Below, piece after piece: positions 1 to 6,077 of a stretch of DNA of 25,369 bases. Made by a program: the position numbers and the translations under genes. This stretch comes from Chloroflexota bacterium. Its GTDB lineage: Bacteria; Chloroflexota; Limnocylindria; Limnocylindrales; CSP1-4. Under the pieces are notes generated by a model. The model ran no database searches, was not told the origin of the DNA, and saw only the letters and a list, made by a program, of their open reading frames with translations. Position 1 is the first letter of the stretch; each line of letters begins with the position of its first letter. The stretch lies in the NCBI GenBank assembly GCA_021786265.1, contig JAJYNP010000328.1:1-25369 (forward strand). Direction: 5' to 3'.

Positions 1-10
1 GCGGGAAGGG

Positions 11-1564
11 TCATCGGTCGGCCCGGCGGGTCACGATCAGCCGGTGGATCGGGCGGTCCACCGCGCCCCAGGTGTACTTGTACCCCTCGTTGCCGCGCAG
101 AAAATCGAAGACCCGGCGCCCCTCGCCCAGCCCGTGCCGCAGGTAGGCGGCGACGCCGATGATCCCCGGCGAGAGCGCCCGCGCGTCCGGGTCGCTGCCC
201 GCGTTGTAGTAGTAGACCGTGTCGCGGTCGTGGAACCCGACGCACATGAAGACGACGTTGCCGCCCACCCGCAGCCGGCCGATCCGCAGCGTGCCGTCCG
301 GGCCCTCGAGCTCGGCCAGCCGGCGGAAGAAGCGGCGGCTCCGCGCGCCACCCTCGGTCTCGGGGAAGAGCCCGTCCTCGCCCCAGCGCGCCTGGTGGAT
401 CGCGATGAGCTCATCGACCGCCGTCGCGGGATCGGCGACCTCGTCGAACTCGACCGGCCCGGTGGCCTCGGCGCGCCGGAGCTTGCGGCGGATCTCGTGC
501 CGGTTCCTGGTCGAGAGCGTCTCCAGGTACGTCTCCCAGTCGTCGGTGTCCACCCGGAGGACGGGGCAGACCTCCTCGAGCTCGCGGGCGACCTCCCAGC
601 CGTAGCGGTCGGACGCTGCGCAGAACGCCGCCTCCAGCGCGTGAAACGCCGGGTCGTCCGCGCGAAGACGCCGCAGGTCGACCACGTCCCAGTCGTCCGA
701 GCCGTGCAGCAGGCCGGGGCCCGCGGCGAGCGCCTCCACCACGGCCGCGGCCACGTCCGGCAGGTCGGTGGGGTTGCAGAGGAGGGTGGCGTAGTCCGCG
801 TGGTAGCTGGCGGCGAAGAAGATCGCCTTGGCGCGGTCCGGGACCGGCGTGAGGGCGGTCCGCGGTGCGTGGCGGATTGCCGTGTGGAGGATCGCGTCGT
901 CGGGCTCCACCTCGTGGCGGTGCATGAGCGGCGCGATGGCGACGATGGCGGCGGGGTCGAGCTGCGGGCCGGCCGCCTGGACGCCAGGGGCCTCCGTGCC
1001 ACGCTCCCGTGCGGCCCCCTCGCCGGGCTCCCCGCCGGCCTCCAGGCACACCATGTAGTCCTCGTGCGCCGCCTCCCCGTAGCCGTCCCACCACGCCCGG
1101 TGGAACTCCCAGCGGCTGAACGGCGTGGCGCACGCCGTCACGGCCAGCAGGCGGTCCCAGGCCTCGCGCGGGATGGCGTCGAACGGGACACGCCGGGCGA
1201 CGAGCCGGGGGCGGGGGCGGGCACCCGGCGCAGCAGCGCCGTCGGTGGGCACGGCGGTGCCCGGCACAGCGGCGCCCGGCACAGCGGCGTGGCCGGCGGA
1301 CTCGGCGGCGTGGCCGGCGGACTCGACGGCGCCGTCGGCCGGCTCGGCGGCGTCCTCGGCACATGGGGCGATGGGTGGCGTCACAGGGGAATGCGGTACC
1401 TCAACAATCTCGTCCGGAGCATAGCGCAGGTGCCCACCGAGGCTCGTTCGCGCGTCAACGATCCGCGATCTCCACCAGCCGCGACCATGAGCCCATGCAT
1501 AATCGGTTGCCGCTTGCGCGTGGACGACCAGATCGCGGAGGTGCTGGCGATCTCGTTCATCCAT
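11..1564 (-). CDS. BioF2/FemAB-like GNAT-fold acetyltransferase with a HEPN-like N-terminal fusion
   Basis: The C-terminal 350 or so residues match the BioF2-like/CelD acyltransferase family (GNAT fold) found in polysaccharide loci. Visible marks are the helix TRNRHEIRRKLRRAE, the block VFDFLRGNEGYKYTWGA near the end, and a tyrosine run before it. The probable role is transfer of an acyl or aminoacyl group to a surface glycan or its precursor; the substrate is unknown. Residues 1 to about 45 do not belong to that family and resemble the N-terminus of DUF86/HepT proteins (M-x-x-RDR, spaced alanines, Y, G-x-x-W). Residues 60-120 are an Ala/Gly/Pro linker encoded by tandem DNA repeats. The ATG at 1564 was chosen because it overlaps the stop of the upstream nucleotidyltransferase by 8 bases, as HepT genes often do; an in-frame ATG would otherwise lie at 1609. 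The start of the original acetyltransferase is unclear and could be near V61. The family call is firm; the fusion is inferred from motif comparison. Confidence 0.8.
   Translation of the reverse strand: MDERDRQHLRDLVVHAQAATDYAWAHGRGWWRSRIVDARTSLGGHLRYAPDEIVEVPHSPVTPPIAPCAEDAAEPADGAVESAGHAAESAGHAAVPGAAVPGTAVPTDGAAAPGARPRPRLVARRVPFDAIPREAWDRLLAVTACATPFSRWEFHRAWWDGYGEAAHEDYMVCLEAGGEPGEGAARERGTEAPGVQAAGPQLDPAAIVAIAPLMHRHEVEPDDAILHTAIRHAPRTALTPVPDRAKAIFFAASYHADYATLLCNPTDLPDVAAAVVEALAAGPGLLHGSDDWDVVDLRRLRADDPAFHALEAAFCAASDRYGWEVARELEEVCPVLRVDTDDWETYLETLSTRNRHEIRRKLRRAEATGPVEFDEVADPATAVDELIAIHQARWGEDGLFPETEGGARSRRFFRRLAELEGPDGTLRIGRLRVGGNVVFMCVGFHDRDTVYYYNAGSDPDARALSPGIIGVAAYLRHGLGEGRRVFDFLRGNEGYKYTWGAVDRPIHRLIVTRRADR
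1286..1327. repeat. Two tandem 21-bp units inside the acetyltransferase linker
   Basis: The unit ggcgtggccggcggactcgg with one further base occurs twice in a row, differing at one position near the end. Just before it lie shorter repeats of a cccggcacagcgg type. On the minus strand the units encode the doubled peptide ESAGHAA. The period is a multiple of three, so the frame is kept. This is a simple slippage expansion of an unstructured linker. Confidence 0.8.
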
Positions 1565-2051
1565 ACAGGACGACTCCCTCGGATTCGGCCTTTGCCCGGA
1601 TGTCCTCACGGACTACGGTTGCGTCAACCACATTGACGTCGCGGCGCAGGAGGTCCTCCAGAACGCGTCGCAGGGCGAGCTCGTCCTCGAGCGATCGCCG
1701 GACCCCTCGCTTCTGTCGAACCATGATGTCGATGTCCGAATCCGGCCGGAAGTCGGCATGGACGGCCGAACCGAAGACCCGCATCTCTTCGGGCCCGAAC
1801 TGACGGGCGATGCGCAGGAGGGCGCTGCGCGACGGGCGGTGGACCGTCGGATGGAGCTGGCCCAGCAGGGGTGCGTCCGACGATCCTTGGCGCGACGGGT
1901 CCGGGAACGACCGATCAACGGAGCCGACGATCACGCTGCTGTGGCTCGCGCGTTCGCGCACCGACCGATCCTCCAGCAGGCGTTCGCGGAGCTCGTCGTG
2001 CCCTGACGTCGGCAGCAACGTGAGGTCAGTGTTGGTATCCGCGCGTTCCAA
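1557..2051 (-). CDS. MntA-like nucleotidyltransferase, 5'-truncated copy
   Basis: This is a minimal nucleotidyltransferase of the MNT/MntA type, the antitoxin half of HEPN-MNT modules, which in characterised systems adds AMP to its HEPN partner. The signature GSX10DXD is complete: FGSAVHADFRPDSDIDIMV. The 164-residue product aligns with the C-terminal half of the 291-residue protein at 21279-22154: ELRERLLEDR matches DLREQLLDDL, and GSVDRSFPDPSRQG plus LLGQLHPTV match the region before the catalytic domain there. The N-terminal winged-helix half is missing. The predicted start is a TTG with an in-frame TGA two codons upstream. Another frame just upstream (about 2038-2085) reads ELVRGSLDGWNARI, which looks like the lost preceding segment, so a frameshift is likely. 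The gene overlaps the acetyltransferase by 8 bases. The catalytic half looks intact; whether it is expressed is unknown. Confidence 0.75.
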   Translation of the reverse strand: MERADTNTDLTLLPTSGHDELRERLLEDRSVRERASHSSVIVGSVDRSFPDPSRQGSSDAPLLGQLHPTVHRPSRSALLRIARQFGPEEMRVFGSAVHADFRPDSDIDIMVRQKRGVRRSLEDELALRRVLEDLLRRDVNVVDATVVREDIRAKAESEGVVLYG

Positions 2052-2141
2052 CCGTCAAGCGATCCTCGGACAAGCTCACGGTGCCGCGTATCGTTGACAT
2101 GCAAGTAGGGCCGACGCAGTCTGAACCAAGGCGCGGTGAGA

Positions 2142-2176
2142 TTGACCCGCTGAGATCGGAGCGGTAGCGTTTCGTC
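2142..2176 (+). promoter_or_regulatory. Promoter for the DUF433/DUF5615 pair, probably leaderless
   Basis: A TTGACC -35 box (2142-2147) is followed after 17 bases by TAGCGT (2165-2170). Six bases later comes the ATG at 2177, which puts transcription start at or beside the start codon. There is no convincing Shine-Dalgarno sequence, which fits a leaderless transcript. The same spacing occurs at 21244-21281. Confidence 0.5.
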
Positions 2177-2401
2177 ATGACCATCGACTGGCACAAGCGT
2201 GTCGAGACGAACCCGGACGTGCGAAGCGGTCAGCCCACCATCCGAGGGATGCGGGTGACCGTGAAGGACGTGCTGGGCTTTCTGGCCGCGGGCATGACGG
2301 TCGACGAGATCCTCGCCGAGTACCCCTATCTCGAGCGGGAGGACATCCTGGCCGCCCTGGCGTACGCAGCAGAGGCGCTCCCCAACCACGCCACGGCATG
2401 A
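2177..2401 (+). CDS. DUF433 antitoxin-like protein
   Basis: A 74-residue protein of the DUF433 family (PF04255), small helix-turn-helix-like proteins usually encoded just upstream of a PIN-like toxin. The family core is clear: RSGQPTIRGMRVTVKDVL, then AAGMTVDEILAEYPYLE and the closing EDILAALAYAAE helix. Length is normal. Its ATGA (2398-2401) overlaps the start of the DUF5615 gene, so the two are translationally coupled. By family analogy it is the antitoxin and may bind its own promoter. I see no obvious operator beyond the leaderless promoter upstream. Confidence 0.87.
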   Translation: MTIDWHKRVETNPDVRSGQPTIRGMRVTVKDVLGFLAAGMTVDEILAEYPYLEREDILAALAYAAEALPNHATA

Positions 2402-2724
2402 AGCCGCTCTACAACGGCATGCTCCCGCCGAGCATGGTCCGACGCCTCGCCGACGTCTGGCCGGATGCCAAGCACGTCGTGATCGAGTACGGGGAGAAGT
2501 GCCCGGACGAGCGCGTGTGGGCAGAGGCGAAAGCCCGCGGCTACACGATCATCACCAAAGACTCGGACTTCTCCGATCCTCGGAAGTATCCGGGTCCACC
2601 GCCGCAGGCCGTCCGCCTGAAGATCGGAAACGCCAATCCGGCCCAGCTCGAGGCGTATCTGCGCGAGCACGCCGCGGAGATCGACGCGTTCGTCGCCTCC
2701 GAAGAACGGTACAGAGAGATCTGA
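2398..2724 (+). CDS. DUF5615 PIN-like toxin candidate
   Basis: A 108-residue protein of the DUF5615/Mut7-C-like PIN superfamily (PF18480), predicted metal-dependent ribonucleases paired with DUF433 antitoxins. The pattern LPPSMVRRLADVWPDAKHV, then PDERVWAEAKARGYTIITKDSDF and PPQAVRLKIGN, is typical. Acidic candidates for metal binding are D38 and the KDSDF pair near residue 55. The usual first acidic position after the opening beta strand (DEN or DQN in many relatives) reads N-G here, so catalytic competence is uncertain. The gene is complete and directly coupled to the DUF433 gene by a 4-base overlap. Confidence 0.83.
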   Translation: MKPLYNGMLPPSMVRRLADVWPDAKHVVIEYGEKCPDERVWAEAKARGYTIITKDSDFSDPRKYPGPPPQAVRLKIGNANPAQLEAYLREHAAEIDAFVASEERYREI

Positions 2725-3128
2725 CCGGCTTCGCCCTGACCGTCGGCGGCGTACCGCTGCGTGCCGCGAGCTCGTCCCCCGCCGGATCCGTGATCGCCTG
2801 CCCCCGCGGTGGGCGGCCCGCGCGCTCAGGCAGGTAGGCCCGGACGATCTCGGCTCACTGGTGCCCTTTCCGCGACGCTTCGAGTTCCTTCCGCGACGCT
2901 TCGAGTTCCCGACCTGCCTGATCGCCCGCCCTCGTCGCCGTCGCCACCGGCGACATCTACCGCCACGCCGCCGCGGTCGTCCGACGCGAACACCCGAGTG
3001 AGGAGGGTCCGGCGACTAGCCCGCCTACGTGGCTCTGCGTCCCACCGTGTCACGAGTAGCAGCTCCGTCGCGTCCCGGCCGGCGAACTCGAGCGCGCCGG
3101 GCGCAATCCGATACGCGGCCGTCGGGCC
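2725..3128. other. 404-bp gap with a hairpin-flanked tandem duplication and no recognisable gene
   Basis: No ORF here has a family I recognise. A readable segment around 2930-3050 (PALVAVATGDIYRHAAAVV in one plus frame) might be a decayed gene end but ends at a stop without a start. The main structure is the repeat at 2826-2921. The gap lies between two convergent toxin-antitoxin pairs, so both transcription units must end in it, but I see no classic terminator with a T-run. Confidence 0.5.
2826..2921. repeat. 10-bp inverted repeat enclosing two tandem 21-bp units
   Basis: TCAGGCAGGT (2826-2835) and its exact reverse complement ACCTGCCTGA (2912-2921) flank a segment holding two perfect 21-bp units, TTCCGCGACGCTTCGAGTTC plus a final C, at 2868-2888 and 2889-2909. 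The enclosed DNA is not a recognisable gene. It could be a remnant of a small palindromic repeat element or a convergent transcription end. Copy number elsewhere in the genome would decide. Confidence 0.65.
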
Positions 3129-3539
3129 TCAGAGCGATCCGCGGGGAGCCGCCCAGCGCACCGGCTGACCCGTGATCTCCGCGATCGCCTCGTAGTCGGC
3201 GTCGTAGTGCACCAGCGTGATTCCGGCACGTTCGGCGGCGGCCGCGATCAGCAGGTCGGGGTGCTTCACGCTGCGCTGCATCACCCCCGGACGGCTGCCC
3301 AGCGCGCGGTACACCTCCCGCGCCCGCGCCCAGCACGCGTCGCCCATATCGACCCACGGCAGCCCGCGCAGCCCGTCCTCCACGAGCGCGAACTCGGCCG
3401 GGTTGCGGGCCGAATGCAGGAGCTCCAGGGCGACCATGTCACAACCGGCGATGTCGCCTGCGTCGACGGCCGGGATGAACCAGTCGCGCAGCGCCGGATG
3501 CGACTTGCGCGCCCACACGCTGGTATCCGCGAGTTCCAC
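3129..3539 (-). CDS. vapC: VapC-type PIN-domain ribonuclease toxin
   Basis: A 136-residue PIN protein. The acidic residues expected in the VapC active site are all visible: D5 in the opening MELADTSVW, E39 in ALELLHSAR, D95 in KHPDLLIAAAAE, and D113/D115 in VHYDADYE. In VapBC systems the toxin cleaves specific RNAs, often tRNA, and is held inactive by VapB. The start is GTG at 3539, one base after the stop of the antitoxin gene, so the pair is one operon with the antitoxin first. The cellular RNA target cannot be read from the sequence. Confidence 0.88.
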   Translation of the reverse strand: MELADTSVWARKSHPALRDWFIPAVDAGDIAGCDMVALELLHSARNPAEFALVEDGLRGLPWVDMGDACWARAREVYRALGSRPGVMQRSVKHPDLLIAAAAERAGITLVHYDADYEAIAEITGQPVRWAAPRGSL

Positions 3540-3540
3540 C

Positions 3541-3810
3541 TCAGTCCGTCCGACCGGAGGCCGCAGCGGAGTCCGCGGCGGACGGTTTCGCGGGGGACGG
3601 CTCCTCGAAGACCCGCGGCGATCGCATGGCGTCGAGCGACTCTGGGGTCAGATCCGGGAGCTCGAGCCGCGCCAGCCGGGCGCGACGCCGCCGCGCGACC
3701 ACCTCCGCGAGTGCCGCGTGCACGGTCTCGGTGGTGCGGGTCGTGCCGAGCGCAGCCGCGGCCTCACGGACCAGGTCCTGGTCGAGATCGAGGGTAGTGT
3801 GCCTGCGCAT
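3541..3810 (-). CDS. vapB: VapB-type ribbon-helix-helix antitoxin
   Basis: An 89-residue protein opening MRRHTTLDLDQDLVREAAAALG, the pattern of VapB antitoxins of the type II arginine-rich ribbon-helix-helix class: a short strand, then a helix ending at TTRTTETVHAALAEV. The C-terminal tail (LELPDL onward, then a Pro/Ser/Ala-rich stretch) would wrap the toxin. I chose the ATG at 3810 rather than the in-frame ATG at 3840 because the strand begins directly after it and because the earlier start would run into the AT-rich promoter. It lies one base upstream of vapC and probably represses the operon through the palindrome near 3841-3855. Confidence 0.83.
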   Translation of the reverse strand: MRRHTTLDLDQDLVREAAAALGTTRTTETVHAALAEVVARRRRARLARLELPDLTPESLDAMRSPRVFEEPSPAKPSAADSAAASGRTD

Positions 3811-3875
3811 GCCCGATATGGTAGCAGAAGGACATGCCAATTATAAGCATTATAAACTGTTATTTCTATGCATCA
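3811..3875 (-). promoter_or_regulatory. AT-rich vapBC promoter region with doubled TTATAA operator
   Basis: This is by far the most AT-rich stretch of the window. TTATAA (3841-3846) and TTATAA (3850-3855) are separated by GCA, giving a near-perfect palindrome. Read on the minus strand it holds two overlapping TATAAT -10 boxes. That suits an autoregulated ribbon-helix-helix antitoxin directly downstream. No clear -35 was found on the minus strand. Confidence 0.5.
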
Positions 3876-3971
3876 CGCGAGGACCAATTCGCGCATCAGC
3901 GAACCCGCCTACCGGCAGAGAGGGACGTGGCGTGCGCCATTCCTCCGGCCTGCGGCGACGCCTTCCCCACC

Positions 3972-3988
3972 TGCTAGGCTACGGCTCG
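3972..3988 (+). promoter_or_regulatory. Extended -10 promoter of the rml operon
   Basis: TGCTAGGCT (3972-3980) reads as an extended -10 element (TG, one base, TAGGCT) eight bases before the ATG of rmlA. There is no good -35 at the right distance and no Shine-Dalgarno sequence, so transcription may begin almost at the start codon. This is inferred from spacing only. Confidence 0.35.
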
Positions 3989-4786
3989 ATGAAGGGCCTC
4001 GTGCTGGCAGGCGGGACGGCGACGCGCCTCTACCCCCTCACGCTCGTCACCAACAAGCACCTCCTGCCCGTCTTCGACCGCCCCATGATCGACTACCCCA
4101 TCGAGACTCTGGCCGGCATGGGGATCCGCGACGTCCTGGTGATCGTGGGCGGCAAGAGCGTCGGTGACATCGTCGAGCTGCTGGCCGACGGCAAGGCCTT
4201 CGGGCTCGACCTGACCTACCGATTCCAGCGCGGCGCCCTCGGCATCGCCCACGCGATCGGGCTGGCGCGGCGGTTCGTGGGCGACGACCCGTTCTGCACG
4301 GTCCTGGGCGACAACGTGCTGCTCGGCGAGCCACTGGCGGAGGTCGCGGCGGCGTTCGAGTCAAGCGACTTCGGCGCCGGCACCCTCCTCTACGAGGTGC
4401 CCGACCCACGCCGGTTCGGGGTGGCGGAGTTCCGGCGCCCGGACGGCTCCCCGTCGGACGGCACCCGCGAGGACGACGTGCTGATGGGCTTCGAGGAGAA
4501 GCCGGAGCGACCGAAGTCGAACTTCATCCCGATCGGCGTCTACTTCCTGCGGCCCGACGTGTTCGACGTGATCGAGCGGCTGGTGCCCTCGGCGCGCGGC
4601 GAGTTCGAGATCACCGACGTGCTCAACCACTACCTGGCGTCTGGCGGCATCTTCTGGCGGCGCTACGGGGGGCGATGGACCGACGCCGGGACGGTCGACT
4701 CGCTGATGGTGGCGACCCGGCTGGCGGCCGACGACGCGGCGCGCGGTGTGCTGGCGCCTCCCCGCGGGGTGGACGGCCCGCGATGA
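3989..4786 (+). CDS. rmlA: Glucose-1-phosphate thymidylyltransferase (RmlA), short form
   Basis: It joins dTTP and glucose-1-phosphate to make dTDP-glucose, the first step of dTDP-L-rhamnose synthesis. The nucleotide-binding opening MKGLVLAGGTATRLYPLT is intact, as are KHLLPVFDRPMIDYPIETL, the metal-binding LGDN at residues 106-109, FEEKP, and the late GEFEITDVLNHYL block. At 265 residues it is slightly shorter than the usual 290 or so, missing part of the C-terminal helical tail. The ATG at 3989 is chosen because the family begins exactly at MKGLVLAGG. The first of four genes in the order A-B-D-C, it is coupled to rmlB by an ATGA overlap at 4783-4786. Sugar-nucleotide pyrophosphorylases can be broad; the adjacent rmlBDC genes support dTDP-glucose. 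Confidence 0.9.
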   Translation: MKGLVLAGGTATRLYPLTLVTNKHLLPVFDRPMIDYPIETLAGMGIRDVLVIVGGKSVGDIVELLADGKAFGLDLTYRFQRGALGIAHAIGLARRFVGDDPFCTVLGDNVLLGEPLAEVAAAFESSDFGAGTLLYEVPDPRRFGVAEFRRPDGSPSDGTREDDVLMGFEEKPERPKSNFIPIGVYFLRPDVFDVIERLVPSARGEFEITDVLNHYLASGGIFWRRYGGRWTDAGTVDSLMVATRLAADDAARGVLAPPRGVDGPR

Positions 4787-6009
4787 GCCCCACCCGCCAC
4801 CGCGGAGCCGGCTCCGGCCGCGTCCTGGCGCCCGAGCGACCGGCAACCCGGGCGATGTCGGCCGCGGCCCGCGACGCCGCCGAGCCCGGCCCCTCCGGCC
4901 GCAGGAGCGCCGCTCCGCGGCCCGCCACCAGGCGCCAGCGGGCCGGCGACCGCGCCTTCCACTCGCTGCTCGTTGCCGGCGGCGCCGGGTTCATCGGCAG
5001 CGCCTTCGTGCGCAACCTCCTGCGGACGGACCCCGAGGTCATCGTCACCGTCCTCGACAGGCTCACCTACGCCGGCAACCCCGCCAACCTCGCGCCCTGC
5101 GAGGCCGACCCCGACCAGGCCGGCCGCTTCCGGCTCATCGTCGGGGACATCGCCGACCCGCTCGCCGTCGCCCCGCTCGTCGCCGACGCCGACGCCGTGG
5201 TCAACTTCGCCGCCGAGTCGCACGTGGACCGCAGCATTCAGGACCCCACCGCGTTCCTCCGCACCGGCGTGCTGGGCGTGCACACGCTGCTCGAGGCCGT
5301 ACGGCACGCCGATCACCCGGTGCGCTACCTGCAGGTCTCCACCGACGAGGTCTACGGCGAGGTGCCGGAGGGCGCAAGCACCGAGGACGACCCGCTGCGC
5401 CCGCGCAGCCCGTACGCGGCGGCCAAGGCGGCCGGGGATCTCCTGGTCCGCAGCTACGTGATCACCTACGGGGTCGACGCCGTCATCACGCGCGGCTCGA
5501 ACACCTACGGCCCCTACCAGTACCCGGAGAAGGTGATCCCGCTCTTCGTGACCAACGCGATCGACGGGCAGGCGCTCCCGCTCTACGGCGACGGGCGCCA
5601 GCGCCGGGACTGGATCCACGTGGACGACCATGCCTCGGGGATCGAGCTCGTGCTGCGCCGGGGCGAGCGGGGCGGCGTGTACAACATCCCCGGCGTCGCG
5701 GAGCTGACCAACCTGGAGCTCACGCGCCGGATCCTGGCGCAGGTGGGCCGCGGAGAGGAGCTGATCCGGCACGTCGAGGACCGGCCTGGCCACGATCGGC
5801 GCTACAAGATGGATGGCGCGCGGATCGCGGCGATCGGGTGGGCGGCGCAGGTGCCGATCGAGGAGGGACTGGCGGCCACCGTGCGCTGGTACCGCGAGCG
5901 CGAGGACTGGTGGCGCCCCCTCAAGTCGGGCGAGTGGCGCGGCTACTACGCGCGGCAGTACGGGGCGCGGCTGGCGGGGAGCACGCCGCACGATCCGGAG
6001 GCGTCGTGA
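4783..6009 (+). CDS. rmlB: dTDP-glucose 4,6-dehydratase (RmlB) with a 58-residue N-terminal extension
   Basis: A short-chain dehydrogenase that converts dTDP-glucose to dTDP-4-keto-6-deoxyglucose. The NAD site GGAGFIGS is at residues 66-73, the catalytic T-D-E in STDEVYGE at 187-189, and Y211xxxK215 in SPYAAAKAAGD. AESHVDRSI and RGSNTYGPYQYPEK are also typical. The protein is 408 residues, longer than the usual 330-355, because about 58 Arg/Ala/Pro-rich residues precede the Rossmann strand LLVAGGAGF. The ATG at 4783 sits in the ATGA overlap with rmlA, which supports it; no later ATG lies close to the domain start. The stop overlaps the GTG of a 23-codon ORF that leads to rmlD. Confidence 0.92.
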   Translation: MSPTRHRGAGSGRVLAPERPATRAMSAAARDAAEPGPSGRRSAAPRPATRRQRAGDRAFHSLLVAGGAGFIGSAFVRNLLRTDPEVIVTVLDRLTYAGNPANLAPCEADPDQAGRFRLIVGDIADPLAVAPLVADADAVVNFAAESHVDRSIQDPTAFLRTGVLGVHTLLEAVRHADHPVRYLQVSTDEVYGEVPEGASTEDDPLRPRSPYAAAKAAGDLLVRSYVITYGVDAVITRGSNTYGPYQYPEKVIPLFVTNAIDGQALPLYGDGRQRRDWIHVDDHASGIELVLRRGERGGVYNIPGVAELTNLELTRRILAQVGRGEELIRHVEDRPGHDRRYKMDGARIAAIGWAAQVPIEEGLAATVRWYREREDWWRPLKSGEWRGYYARQYGARLAGSTPHDPEAS

Positions 6010-6077
6010 GGGTGGCGATCGCCGACGCCGGCGCGGGCAACGGCAGCGGCGGGCGCGGGAGGCAGCCCCGGTCGTGA
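6006..6077 (+). CDS. 23-codon relay ORF linking rmlB to rmlD
   Basis: GTG at 6006 overlaps the rmlB stop as GTGA, and this ORF's own stop overlaps the rmlD start GTG at 6074, again as GTGA. The predicted peptide begins VRVAIADAGAGNG, similar to the rmlD N-terminus VRIAVTGAGGR, and both starts share the sequence gtcgtgagg. It looks like an imperfect duplication of the rmlD start that now passes ribosomes across the 64-bp gap. The peptide itself probably has no function. Translation is inferred from the double overlap only. Confidence 0.4.
   Translation: MRVAIADAGAGNGSGGRGRQPRS

Noticed and set aside
1240..1330. Repeats that might suggest a CRISPR-like or satellite array
   Set aside because: They are short, adjacent, in frame with the coding sequence and lack spacers; simple linker expansion.
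44..1636. Plus-strand ORF opposite the acetyltransferase
   Set aside because: Antisense of a clear BioF2-like domain; no recognisable family.
2920..3055. Possible decayed gene fragment between the convergent toxin-antitoxin pairs
   Set aside because: A short readable stretch without a start or family; not enough to call a pseudogene.
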